Shown here: piece by piece, positions 17,904 to 26,871 of the stretch
Layout of the letters: every line of letters begins with the position of its first letter
Position numbering within the stretch: the first letter of the stretch is position 1
Notes under the pieces: generated by a model
Told to the model about the DNA's origin: nothing
Seen by the model: the letters and a program-made list of their open reading frames with translations, nothing else
Databases searched by the model: none
Source of the DNA: ZC4RG29 sp964521255
GTDB lineage: Bacteria > Bacteroidota > Bacteroidia > Cytophagales > Cyclobacteriaceae
Length of the DNA stretch: 64,000 nt
Assembly: GCA_964521255.1 (NCBI GenBank)
Contig: CAZFRM010000016.1
Span: forward strand, 62,001-126,000
Direction: 5' to 3'
Made by a program: the position numbers and the translations under genes

Positions 17904-19464
17904 CTGCTCCATCTGTCGATGCATAATTCACCGTGTACCCTCCAACCGTCATTCCATGCACCAACCCCACTTCGCAATCTTTGCGATAATGTATACCACC
18001 GTACAGTCTTGACATGGATGCTTCAAGCGCTTCTTCGTTGAAATAGTTTGTACCCGCAGGGAATAGATAACTTAGTACTGCTGCTGCTGCGCCGGAGAAC
18101 GTTGAATGTCCGGAAGTAAATGCAGGAAAATTAGGTATTCCGGTCCCTGTTTTAACTTCAGGATTCAGCTGTGTTGGCCTGGGGTTGAAATAATAGAATT
18201 TCGTTTCCCAGCAAGCCACTGCTGCATCGTGTTCGGCCATATTCAATAGCGAAAAAGCACGAGCTGCACGCACTTCGCTGTAATTCGCATCGCGGATGTA
18301 TTCTGCAGCAATATCGTTCCAGTGCCCGGGGGGTGTATAGGTTCCTGCACCATCAGCCCACTTATGAACAATCGCTAAACGTTCCCGGGTCAGATTATCC
18401 GTATAATATTTTACTTCCTCAACTTCGCTTTTCATTTCTGATGAAGCAGTTTGTGGTGGCGCAACAGGGCGTTCGTCAATAATGTCTTGTGCGGTCATGT
18501 TCCAGCCCAGCACAAAACTAAAATTAGGTAACATAGGAGGACGTATGGGTGTTTCCAGGCTGATCCAGGGTGTTTCACCTGTGTGATTACCAAAGCCAAC
18601 ATTGGTTTCTAACTGCTTCCACAACGCAGGGCTACCACCTGCCGTAGCCATACCATCTGTACGGGCACGGTTCATCACTTGTACGGCTACTGCTTTTCCT
18701 AAAGCAAGTCCAGCAGAAATATCGCTGGCGGCTGCCTTGCCCGACCATAATGCTGCATTGCGTTGTTCAGCAGCTTTCAATGTTATTAACTCTAAGGCTG
18801 CCGGGAACATGGCTTTCATCACTTCTGCAGCAACACCTGACATGGCAGCATCTTCAGAGGGATAAGAGTACAAATCAGTTTTTGGAACGAGTGCTTTAAT
18901 TTCTGGATCGTTTTTATAGGGAGCATCCCGCTTATATAAATACTTATAATGCCACGCAGCCTTCAGTGATTCATATATGGCAACGCTTGCATAACTGTAA
19001 GCACGCGCTGCATAAGGTGGATTAGCAAAGGGAAAATTTGGATCAGCAAAAGGATTCTCCGCATCTGGCGCAGGATAAGTTCCATTTGCCCGAGGTGCCG
19101 GAGGAAGATTATACTGCGCTACCAACTCCCGAAATATCTGGTTCCAACGGAGAACACCACCCCCACTCCAATATTCAATGGCTTTACGCTGACTGGACGT
19201 TAACTCACTTTGCGCCGTTTTAATGGCATTCAATTCAGCAGTATAAGCGTCAGAACCTACTGCTGCCGGTGCAGGCACTGCAATTTGATCAGCACTGGTC
19301 AGTATGATCATATCCCAGGTACCTGCATCTTCGTCGAGATCTGCAGGTTCAAGAGGTGTAAGCACCTCCAGAGACTCAATACTCTTATCACAACTGATAA
19401 CTGAAAAAGTTACCAGCGCTATTGTTAAGATAAATATGGTTGAGTAAAATTTTATCGATTTCAT
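17896..19464 (-). CDS. Vanadium-dependent haloperoxidase-type PAP2 lipoprotein
   Basis: 522 aa. The lipobox-like VISC puts the lipidated Cys at residue 25. The vanadate/phosphate pocket is complete: KFYYFNPRP (Lys422, Arg429; KX6RP), SGH at 451-453 and SRLYGGIHYRKD (Arg486, His492, Asp496; SRX5HX3D). The long helical N-terminal half is typical of vanadium haloperoxidases rather than of short PAP2 phosphatases. It acts in the periplasm or at the cell surface. Whether it is a haloperoxidase or a phosphatase cannot be settled from these shared residues. It overlaps the FecA-like gene by 8 bp, so the two are co-translated. Confidence 0.88.
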   Translation of the reverse strand: MKSIKFYSTIFILTIALVTFSVISCDKSIESLEVLTPLEPADLDEDAGTWDMIILTSADQIAVPAPAAVGSDAYTAELNAIKTAQSELTSSQRKAIEYWSGGGVLRWNQIFRELVAQYNLPPAPRANGTYPAPDAENPFADPNFPFANPPYAARAYSYASVAIYESLKAAWHYKYLYKRDAPYKNDPEIKALVPKTDLYSYPSEDAAMSGVAAEVMKAMFPAALELITLKAAEQRNAALWSGKAAASDISAGLALGKAVAVQVMNRARTDGMATAGGSPALWKQLETNVGFGNHTGETPWISLETPIRPPMLPNFSFVLGWNMTAQDIIDERPVAPPQTASSEMKSEVEEVKYYTDNLTRERLAIVHKWADGAGTYTPPGHWNDIAAEYIRDANYSEVRAARAFSLLNMAEHDAAVACWETKFYYFNPRPTQLNPEVKTGTGIPNFPAFTSGHSTFSGAAAAVLSYLFPAGTNYFNEEALEASMSRLYGGIHYRKDCEVGLVHGMTVGGYTVNYASTDGADD

Positions 19465-19564
19465 GTGTTAATAATTTATTTTTTTAGAGGACACATGGAA
19501 TGCCCTTACTTCATTTTCATCCTGTTGGCCTGACTTGTTGATGGGCATTTCATACAAACTGATT

Positions 19565-20479
19565 TTATTGTCCTTTCGAGAAGTGAATAGTATAAAGTAT
19601 GCCTCCCATCAAAGTGGTTGACTTTCCTACGTTTCGACCGGCAACCGTAGTCATTGCTGAACCCCGTAACGCCAGTCCTTTGGGCTTAGGCAAATAGTAC
19701 ATAACAAGTGCACCTATTTTAGAATAATTCATCCGGTTGGAAGCAAACGGCATATCCTGACGCCTGATATCACCCCCACCCAATGTATTTTGTTGCGTAT
19801 AACTCAAATCGAGTTGCAGATTTTGTTTGATGTATCCTACGTTAACAACAAAGTCAAATACATTCGGCATCTCTACTTCATCCGTTAAGAAAAATTGGTC
19901 GTCAGTATAATAGCTTGGGCGATCAAGCGTAACGTTACTGCGCCAGGTGTATGCAGCGGATGCATTAACATACATACCCTGTTGCATTTTGAAATAGCTG
20001 GTGAGGCGCCATGATAAATTCTTCGATGCTAATCCAATAGATAGTGGAAGAAAGTCAGGCGTATAATCCGTTAATGGCATGGAGTAGTTCACCACACCAA
20101 ATGCTTTGAAGGTATGATTACCGATTTCTTTTTTGAAAAAGTTATACTTGACTCCTATAGAAAGATCCTGAATATCTTCCATGCTGTGCAATGTTCCCTG
20201 ACTCGCCTCAGTTTTTACATAAGGAAGCATCGCAATGATATTGAGGTTATCCAGCAGTCCGTAAGTGCCAACCCACATTAAACTTTGTGTTGTAACTTTT
20301 CCGAGGTTTCCGTTATCCCGTTCCAGCTTGCCTTCCCAGTAATCCGTCCATTGATCATTCGTATACATTAAGCCCGTACAGAGTGTCTTTTTCGGCATCA
20401 TCAATCCATCCGTCAGTGTTTGCGCGAATGAGCAGACAGGCAACAGGGCTATCGTTATTATGAGTAAAAATTGTTTCAT
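19565..20479 (-). CDS. Outer-membrane beta-barrel protein (phenol-degradation MetA/transporter-like)
   Basis: 304 aa with a signal peptide (cleavage after CSFAQ, residue 19). The mature part alternates beta strands and turns with aromatic girdles, for example SIGVKYNFFKK, NVGYIKQNLQLDLSYTQQN and TTLMGGILYTIHF, consistent with the PF13557-like barrel family of unknown transport role. It is upstream of the haloperoxidase gene on the same strand (100-bp gap), so the operon order is probably barrel, haloperoxidase, receptor. Confidence 0.75.
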   Translation of the reverse strand: MKQFLLIITIALLPVCSFAQTLTDGLMMPKKTLCTGLMYTNDQWTDYWEGKLERDNGNLGKVTTQSLMWVGTYGLLDNLNIIAMLPYVKTEASQGTLHSMEDIQDLSIGVKYNFFKKEIGNHTFKAFGVVNYSMPLTDYTPDFLPLSIGLASKNLSWRLTSYFKMQQGMYVNASAAYTWRSNVTLDRPSYYTDDQFFLTDEVEMPNVFDFVVNVGYIKQNLQLDLSYTQQNTLGGGDIRRQDMPFASNRMNYSKIGALVMYYLPKPKGLALRGSAMTTVAGRNVGKSTTLMGGILYTIHFSKGQ

Positions 20480-20555
20480 AGAGTCTTGGTGAAATAAAAA
20501 TTGGTTTGGCTAGGTATTTTGAATCATGATAATTGATCCATAAATAGATTGATAT

Positions 20556-20612
20556 CAGTCTAACCTATGGCTGAAGCTGCAATACGAAAGCAGATATCCA
20601 TATGTTAGACTG
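20556..20612. promoter_or_regulatory. 15-bp inverted repeat in the spacer before the barrel/haloperoxidase/receptor operon
   Basis: CAGTCTAACCTATGG at 20556-20570 and CCATATGTTAGACTG at 20598-20612 pair with one mismatch around a 27-base loop. It lies between the stop of the GTG-start membrane protein and the start of the barrel gene. It may be an attenuator, a processing hairpin or an operator; no poly-U tract follows. Confidence 0.6.
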
Positions 20613-20681
20613 ATTATGTTGTTGCATTATCACTTCAATATTCTTCCCAGGGAATATTGAAATCATAAAGTTGTAAACTGA

Positions 20682-21236
20682 TCAACTAAACAAAGGAGTA
20701 ACCTTAGGAGGAGGAGATGGAATGGATAGGAAAATTATTTGAGAGTGTGCTGTTTCCCTTTTTGCGGAAAGGGAATAATTCCATCCTTCAGAAAGATGAG
20801 AGATGGATATGGCGGAACCTAAATAGTCTTTAATAAAATCGATTTTAACCTTGGCATTCGAATTAGAATCAACCGGATTGTCGCTGAAGGTCTTTACATA
20901 GTCGGATAACGCCTGGTGAATATTTTTCTGTTGTTCATCCTTAATACAAACAATGTGCAAAGTATCCTGATGAAACCGTTGTTTGATGAGTCTGTAGAAT
21001 TCTCCCTGGTATTGAAATTCTCCATCTACACGCTCAAATCCATTATCCTGAACAGGGTAAGCTAATGTTAGAGGAATCTTAATTGTTTGAACTTTTGAAA
21101 GGTCATAACTGTCGCCATCAAAACGGTTCAACATGGATTTGGAATGCTGAAGATGGGCTGTGAGAAAGATACCATAGTAACCCGCTACATTAAGAAGCAG
21201 CAAAGCAAGAATGCAGAAAGCGACTAATTTTCTCAC
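20682..21236 (-). CDS. Membrane-anchored protein of unknown function (GTG start)
   Basis: 184 aa beginning with GTG. A single hydrophobic helix at residues 3-22 is followed by a soluble part (DSYDLSKVQTIKIPLTLAYP, then GEFQYQGEFYRLIKQRF) that probably lies in the periplasm. The C-terminus, FLSIPSPPPKVTPLFS, is proline-rich. I do not recognise the family; short proteins of this layout often precede haloperoxidase, metal-uptake or barrel operons in Bacteroidota, and this one does too. Expression and partnership are inferred from strand and spacing only. Confidence 0.65.
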   Translation of the reverse strand: MRKLVAFCILALLLLNVAGYYGIFLTAHLQHSKSMLNRFDGDSYDLSKVQTIKIPLTLAYPVQDNGFERVDGEFQYQGEFYRLIKQRFHQDTLHIVCIKDEQQKNIHQALSDYVKTFSDNPVDSNSNAKVKIDFIKDYLGSAISISHLSEGWNYSLSAKRETAHSQIIFLSIPSPPPKVTPLFS

Positions 21237-21334
21237 TTGTGGGTTACGTTGGGTACCACATAGCTAGTAAAAAGTCACTGGAAATGCAAATATTAAAAGT
21301 CAATGATTCAGCGGCCTATCCAACTAAGTACATT

Positions 21335-21991
21335 TCATTGATGCGTTGCCTCCCGGTTTCTATCAATCCAGAACCCCCAGAGCACTATAAGCCACTGCGC
21401 CTGCCCTACCCAAGCTATCATTGTAACGCCTGGCGGTGGTGGGCCAAAAAGATTACTGATATGAATTACCAGCAGAAAAAGAACAAGCGACCACAAACTG
21501 TATGTACCTGTTTTATTACTTGCCCGCGTAACGCGCAGGTATAAAAAAATTCCTGCTGTAAAAATTAATCCCTCCGCTAACTGTGTACCAATTATTGAGT
21601 TCCATAAACCCAGGCCAACTTTAGGTGAAGTACCCGGGTACAATGGCAAGTCTGGTATGTGAACAATAAAGTCAAGGAGCCAATGACTTACCACGCAAAG
21701 AGCCACAACTATCGATTCGCCAACGTTCTTTTTATACGACCAATAAATAAGTCCCAATAAAATTGCCCAACCTGTAGCCATAATTAAACTATGGGAGATT
21801 GGATAGCTTACAAAATCCAACGGTGTAACCCTGGAAGCATGTGGATCTATCTTTACCGTCTCAATGCCCAGCAATAAAAAAGTAGGCCAAAGCAAATCGA
21901 GAAATTGAGCCGATAGAAAAAGAATGCCTAATGATATCTTAGGTTTAATTGCTTTTGCTCCAAAACCAATGGCGAAGTGACTTATGAACAT
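21335..21991 (-). CDS. Polytopic membrane protein of unknown function (metal-dependent-hydrolase-like, DUF457/YdjM type possible)
   Basis: 218 aa with about six hydrophobic segments. Conserved-looking polar positions in membrane context are HFAIGFGAKA (residue 5), FLDLLWP, YPISHSLIMATGW and VSHWLLDFIVHIPD, which recall the H/D pattern of integral membrane metal-dependent hydrolases of the YdjM type. The start is ATG at 21991, two bases past the stop of the GH51 gene, so it is probably co-transcribed with that gene. The function is not known. Confidence 0.72.
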   Translation of the reverse strand: MFISHFAIGFGAKAIKPKISLGILFLSAQFLDLLWPTFLLLGIETVKIDPHASRVTPLDFVSYPISHSLIMATGWAILLGLIYWSYKKNVGESIVVALCVVSHWLLDFIVHIPDLPLYPGTSPKVGLGLWNSIIGTQLAEGLIFTAGIFLYLRVTRASNKTGTYSLWSLVLFLLVIHISNLFGPPPPGVTMIAWVGQAQWLIVLWGFWIDRNREATHQ

Positions 21992-21993
21992 AA

Positions 21994-23529
21994 CTATCGA
22001 AGTTCCAAAACTACAACCGACCCAGCCGGCACATCTACACTTAGCTGATCTCCCTTCAATTTGAATTGTTTGAATTCCTTCGTGCCTACGTTATTTGGTT
22101 TCTCAAATGTGTTATGAGCATGCATCTCACCCGTTAGTATTCTGCCTGAAGCTTGCTTTACACTAATGTTTTTCAGCGTAGAAGTTAGTGTAATAGTTTT
22201 TGAAGGATGTACGTTCACAAGGCTGATATGTACCGATCCATCAGCGGACTTTGAACTGGTGGCACTCAAGGCTGAAATCTTTTTACCATTTAATTCATAT
22301 TCTTCAGAAGAAAGATTGAACGGCAAAAATGTAGCTTCCTTGTGTACCTGGTAAAGATCAAATACATGATAGGTAGGTGTCAACACCATTTTCTCATTGT
22401 CGGTCAAGATCAATGATTGCAACACGTTTACAATCTGCGCGATGTTGGCCATCTTCACACGTTCTGCATACTTGTGAAAAATATTTAACGTAAGCGCCGC
22501 TACAAAAGCGTCGCGCATAGTGTTCTGCTGATAAAGAAATCCTGGGTTTGTACCGGGCTCAACATCATACCATGTTCCCCACTCATCCACCATCAAACCA
22601 ATTTTATTTTCCGGATCATAATTATCCATGATAGCAATGTGCTTTTGCAAAACAGGTTCAATTCCCAAACACTTATCAAGAATAAACATGTATTCATCTT
22701 CTGTAAAATTTGTTGCCGAGCCTTTGCTTCCCCGCCATCCTTTCACAGTATAATAATGCAGCGATAATCCATTCATGCGGTTGCCAATGTTTTTCATGAG
22801 CACTTCACTCCAGTTATAATCGTAATCAGATGCACCACTCGCTATCTTAAACAGCCGGTTGTTGCCATAATTGCGACAATACGTTGCATAACGCCGGTAC
22901 AGATCAGCGTAATATTCAGGACGCATTTCTCCGCCACATCCCCAGCTTTCGTTACCCACTCCCCAATATTTTACATTCCAGGGTTTATCCCTTCCATTTT
23001 TTCTTCGCAGATTGGCCATAGGGCTTTCACCTTCGGCATTAACATATTCAACCCACTTGGCCATCTCTTCAACCGAACCACTTCCAACATTCGCGCTGAT
23101 GTATGGCTCAGTACCTATCATCTCACAAAAATTCAAAAACTCATGTGTGCCGAAACTATTGTCTTCTGTTACACCACCCCAATTTGTATTGACGATTTTT
23201 GGGCGCTGGTCTCGTGGACCTATTCCATCCATCCAATGATACTCATCAGCAAAACAACCTCCGGGCCAGCGCAGGTTGGGAATGCTGATCTTCTTTAACG
23301 CACCGGCAACATCATTTCTGATTCCGTTTGTATTCGGAATTGAACTATTCTCTCCCACCCAAATACCACCGTAAATACATTTTCCTAAATGCTCACTGAA
23401 ATGGCCGTAAATATGTTTGCTGATGATATGCTTTCCTGAGTCACCATAAACTATCAACGTATTTTTTTGTTGACCCTGAACGGATTGAATTATGAGTAGT
23501 GTTAAAATGTAAACGAAAATAGTTCTCAT
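21994..23529 (-). CDS. GH51 alpha-L-arabinofuranosidase, secreted
   Basis: 511 aa with a short signal peptide (to SVQGQ, residue 20). GH51 motifs are clear: NLRWPGGCFADEYHW (85-99), WGVGNESWGCGG with the acid/base Glu194, and LMVDEWGTWYDVE with nucleophile Glu316. A beta-sandwich C-terminal domain follows (about 370-511). The enzyme releases arabinose from arabinan or arabinoxylan side chains, here outside the cytoplasm. Together with the GH105 and broken GH140 genes it shows use of pectin-like plant glycans. Confidence 0.94.
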   Translation of the reverse strand: MRTIFVYILTLLIIQSVQGQQKNTLIVYGDSGKHIISKHIYGHFSEHLGKCIYGGIWVGENSSIPNTNGIRNDVAGALKKISIPNLRWPGGCFADEYHWMDGIGPRDQRPKIVNTNWGGVTEDNSFGTHEFLNFCEMIGTEPYISANVGSGSVEEMAKWVEYVNAEGESPMANLRRKNGRDKPWNVKYWGVGNESWGCGGEMRPEYYADLYRRYATYCRNYGNNRLFKIASGASDYDYNWSEVLMKNIGNRMNGLSLHYYTVKGWRGSKGSATNFTEDEYMFILDKCLGIEPVLQKHIAIMDNYDPENKIGLMVDEWGTWYDVEPGTNPGFLYQQNTMRDAFVAALTLNIFHKYAERVKMANIAQIVNVLQSLILTDNEKMVLTPTYHVFDLYQVHKEATFLPFNLSSEEYELNGKKISALSATSSKSADGSVHISLVNVHPSKTITLTSTLKNISVKQASGRILTGEMHAHNTFEKPNNVGTKEFKQFKLKGDQLSVDVPAGSVVVLELR

Positions 23530-23630
23530 TATCGGTAAGGTTTTGATTAGTTATCTTTACTAAAGACAAGTTTAATAATTATTGGCTAATAGATAAATGT
23601 TATTTATACATTTATCAAAAACATTCTGGT

Positions 23631-24815
23631 ATGTGGAGATTCCGCTATTGTTACAGTATTTTGTTCGTTTTGTTACTGGGATGTAGTGATGACGGATCAG
23701 ATCCAATAAAACCATCGGACGAATATCTCGTGTCTGCCACGCTCCAGAGAGAATATTCTGTTCAAACCTTTCAGTTTCTTGCAAGCCTTCTTGGCGTCTC
23801 AGAAGTTACAGGTTATATAAAACACGATATACAGGTTTACAAAATTGTATACCATACAACATACAAGGGAGAAAAAATTGAAGCATCCGGCGTTGTTTAC
23901 CTTCCTGAAAATTTAACTGCACCCGCTCCATTGCTTAGCCTGCATCACGGCACGACTATGAATAAAGAAGGTGCCCCGTCCGTTGCTCAGGGGATTTCGG
24001 GTTTGGAATTTTTTGGATCGGCAGGCTACATAACCATTGTTCCTGATTTTATTGGTTATGGAGAATCTGAATCCATATTTCATCCTTTCTATGACAAAGA
24101 GCATTCAGCCAATGCTGTGGTTGATATGATTAAGGCGACCAAAGAATTTCTTGAAGAGGAAAATATTTTATCGAATGAAAAACTTTTCCTGGCTGGATAT
24201 TCCGAAGGCGGTTATGTAACGCTCGCTGCAGCAAAATCAATTGAAGAAAATCCAATTGAAGACCTCGATGTCGTTGCAGTAGCGGCAGGCGCTGGCGGTT
24301 ACGATCTTGAGAATCTATTGGATGAAATCATGGCACCTGAAGAATATGTATATCCAAGTTACTTTGCATTTTTGGTAATGGCTTATAATGAAACCAATGA
24401 TTGGGGACAACCATTAACTGATTTTTTCAATGAACCGTACGCAACCAATTTGGCTACTTATTTGAATGGCGAATACAGCGGGGAATTCATTAACGGAAAA
24501 TTAACAAATGATCTTAGTGAACTTCTGACTGAAGATTTCTATGAAGAATTAAAAGACACGGAAAGCGAAAACACATTTGTAGAAGCTCTCCGCAAAAATA
24601 GCGTGAACGGGTGGGATACCGATCTGCCTATTCGATTGTATCATGGCTTGCAGGATGAGATTATCCCCTACGAAAATTCAGTAACCACTTTACAAAATTT
24701 TGAAGATGCTGGAAGTAATAATGTAGCGCTAATTATTTTTCCTGTTGGCAATCATGTACAAAGCTTAATACCTACATTAGTCCATGTAATTCTCTGGTTT
24801 GATGAACTGAAGTAA
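23631..24815 (+). CDS. Lipoprotein alpha/beta hydrolase, secretory-lipase-like
   Basis: 394 aa. The lipobox LLGC puts the lipidated Cys at residue 18. The alpha/beta-hydrolase core shows LLSLHHGTTMN (oxyanion region), the nucleophile elbow GYSEGGY with Ser near residue 190, Asp in LYHGLQDEIIPY and His in FPVGNHVQS near the C-terminus, in the order Ser-Asp-His. The layout is that of secretory lipases/esterases (LIP family). It probably hydrolyses esters in the periplasm or at the cell surface. It is followed after 52 bp by a serine hydrolase gene. Confidence 0.85.
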   Translation: MWRFRYCYSILFVLLLGCSDDGSDPIKPSDEYLVSATLQREYSVQTFQFLASLLGVSEVTGYIKHDIQVYKIVYHTTYKGEKIEASGVVYLPENLTAPAPLLSLHHGTTMNKEGAPSVAQGISGLEFFGSAGYITIVPDFIGYGESESIFHPFYDKEHSANAVVDMIKATKEFLEEENILSNEKLFLAGYSEGGYVTLAAAKSIEENPIEDLDVVAVAAGAGGYDLENLLDEIMAPEEYVYPSYFAFLVMAYNETNDWGQPLTDFFNEPYATNLATYLNGEYSGEFINGKLTNDLSELLTEDFYEELKDTESENTFVEALRKNSVNGWDTDLPIRLYHGLQDEIIPYENSVTTLQNFEDAGSNNVALIIFPVGNHVQSLIPTLVHVILWFDELK

Positions 24816-24867
24816 ATGATTGTCCCGCTATAAAATAAATTTAGTCTCCCTCTTCAATCCACCGAAA

Positions 24868-26184
24868 ATGAAACACACTCTTCTTATTGTAGCACTGTTA
24901 TCTGCGCATTTGTTAAATGCCCAAACATTTGACAAAGCTAAAATGGATAGCCTCTTTTTAAGAATTGAAAATAATCAAAAAGGAATGGGGAGCATCTCCA
25001 TTTTTAAAGACGGAAAAGAAGTTTATCAAAATGCTTTCGGTTATGCTGATGTGGCCAACCAATTAAAAGCAACCAAAGATACCCGGTACCGGATAGGATC
25101 AATTTCAAAAACTTTTACCGCCACCATTATTATGCAAATGGTTGATGAAGACAAAATAAGTTTAAATTCAAAACTGGCAGACTATTATCCTGAAATTCCC
25201 AATGCCCGGGAAATAACCATTGAACATCTTCTGCGACATAGAAGTGGATTATACAATTTCACCAACATGCCAACCTATGTCGGCTGGATGGAACAACCTG
25301 TTACAAGAGATCAACTTCTTACAACGTTCATAAAAAACGGAACGGTATTCAACCCCGGTGAGAAAGCTGAGTACTCCAACACCAATTATGTTTTGCTCTC
25401 TCTTATAGCAGAGAAAATTGATAAGGAAGATTTCGTCACAATATTGAATGACCGGATCATCGTACCCTGCAAGTTGAGTCATACCTACTTTGGCGGAAAG
25501 ATCAATCCAAAAAATAATGAAGCGTTATCCTACACCATGTCTTCATCCTGGACGCTTGCCCCAGAAACCGATATGAGTATTCCGCTCGGAGCCGGTGCAG
25601 TCGTCTCCAATCCTACTGATTTGAATGCTTTTTATCATCAGTTATTCATGGGGCAACTCGTGTCAGCAGCATCGTTAAATAAAATGAAAGAAATTGTTGA
25701 TCACTATGGCATCGGTTTGATTCCAATACCTTTTTATGAACGAAAGGCACTTGGACACGGAGGCAGCATTGATGGTTTTCAATCTATGGTTATGTATTTC
25801 CCCACCGACAATGTTTCGGTTGCTTACACATCGAATGGTGTGGTGATGCCCATGAATGACATCATGATCGGCGCATTAAGCATATACTTTGGAAAAGAAT
25901 ATGTATTACCGGATTTCAAACCGGCGCTTGAATTAAAAGCAGAAGACCTGGATCAATACCTGGGTGTTTACGCAAGTCCAACTTTTCCACTAAAAGTTAC
26001 TATAACAAAAAACGGTAACAAACTCATTGGTCAGGCAACAGGCCAACCTACATTTCCTTTGGATGCTTATGATATCCACAAATTCAAATTTGATCAGGCT
26101 TCTTTGAAACTGGAATTCAAACCTGAGGAGAGTAAAATGATTTTAAGACAAGGGGGCGGTGAGTTTGTGTTAATGAGGGAGTAG
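24868..26184 (+). CDS. Beta-lactamase-like serine hydrolase (class C/esterase type), secreted
   Basis: 438 aa from the ATG at 24868, which begins a clean signal peptide (MKHTLLIVALLSAHLLNAQT); a TTG 16 codons upstream is rejected. Active-site motifs are SISK (Ser and Lys near residue 75), YSNTNY and HGGS, the SxxK / YxN / HxG triad of class C beta-lactamases, DD-peptidases and esterases. A C-terminal extension (about 345-438) is a lipocalin-like add-on common in Bacteroidota. Substrate unknown; a role as an antibiotic-resistance enzyme should not be assumed. Confidence 0.88.
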   Translation: MKHTLLIVALLSAHLLNAQTFDKAKMDSLFLRIENNQKGMGSISIFKDGKEVYQNAFGYADVANQLKATKDTRYRIGSISKTFTATIIMQMVDEDKISLNSKLADYYPEIPNAREITIEHLLRHRSGLYNFTNMPTYVGWMEQPVTRDQLLTTFIKNGTVFNPGEKAEYSNTNYVLLSLIAEKIDKEDFVTILNDRIIVPCKLSHTYFGGKINPKNNEALSYTMSSSWTLAPETDMSIPLGAGAVVSNPTDLNAFYHQLFMGQLVSAASLNKMKEIVDHYGIGLIPIPFYERKALGHGGSIDGFQSMVMYFPTDNVSVAYTSNGVVMPMNDIMIGALSIYFGKEYVLPDFKPALELKAEDLDQYLGVYASPTFPLKVTITKNGNKLIGQATGQPTFPLDAYDIHKFKFDQASLKLEFKPEESKMILRQGGGEFVLMRE

Positions 26185-26258
26185 ATTTTGACCGTGTGAC
26201 TTAACGATCATGTTTCCCCCACAGGATCACTATTCTGCACACCACCGCATTCAAGCAC

Positions 26259-26462
26259 TTAGGTCAAACAAATGTAGTTGTCTTCAAAAACCTGAAGGTC
26301 TTCATCTGACCAGGTGGATACCCTTTTGATCTTCTTCTTCCATGCCTTCATATTAAAAAGCCTTTTGTCCTTATACTTGGCCAGCACAAACTCCAGAAAG
26401 TCATTTACTTCCTGCTGGACATCCGGAGATAATGTTTGATACTTTGCTAATAAATTATTCAT
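26259..26462 (-). CDS. DUF2281-like orphan antitoxin-type protein
   Basis: 67 aa. The N-terminal half, KYQTLSPDVQQEVNDFLEFV, has the helix pattern of DUF2281 (VapB-like) proteins; the C-terminal half, FNMKAWKKKIKRVSTWSDED, is basic then acidic like toxin-binding tails. No PIN or RelE partner is intact next to it. The upstream 400 bp shows only broken frames, so this is probably an orphan antitoxin left after loss of its toxin. Confidence 0.65.
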   Translation of the reverse strand: MNNLLAKYQTLSPDVQQEVNDFLEFVLAKYKDKRLFNMKAWKKKIKRVSTWSDEDLQVFEDNYICLT

Positions 26463-26871
26463 AGTAATAAAGCTAAATCAATTTCAAAGTTACAATTTTT
26501 TCAGGTTGTTTTTATCCCAAAGGATGAAACTTCATCACTGCTGCCGTTAATTCTTCGATACCCGTTTGTTGATGTCGTTCTGTAGTCATCGGACTTTTAT
26601 GCAAGAAATCTGTGCGGCTCTGTAAATGTTGTTTGTAAACATTCACTACATCGTATAACCATCCCCAAAAATGGCGACGCCCTTTTCTTTACTTTAATAC
26701 ACCATCTCTGTATATTTGATCATGCCCCTTCCTATTTCGCAATCATCTCGTTGGGGCTTACAATTTCTATACCGTCCGATCCTTACCTGCCTGAACTGTG
26801 ACATAACATCACATAGTTGATGTTAGCTATACTGCTGTACTATTTTTCTAAACAACAAAACCTCTCATATC
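26463..26871. other. 409-bp spacer with vestigial reading frames, no intact gene
   Basis: On the minus strand a 58-codon stretch without stops or a usable start (26515-26688) encodes HFWGWLYDVVNVYKQ and then KSPMTTERHQQTGIEELTAA; a further short frame ends GIEIVSPNEMIAK with a stop at 26732-26734. Both look like pieces of decayed genes, the second faintly like the end of a PIN-type toxin. The promoter of the subtilase gene must lie at the right end, but no clear consensus is seen. Confidence 0.4.

Noticed and set aside
24841..26184. Beta-lactamase as an antibiotic resistance gene
   Set aside because: The SxxK/YxN/HxG set is shared by esterases and peptidases; nothing here supports a drug-specific role.
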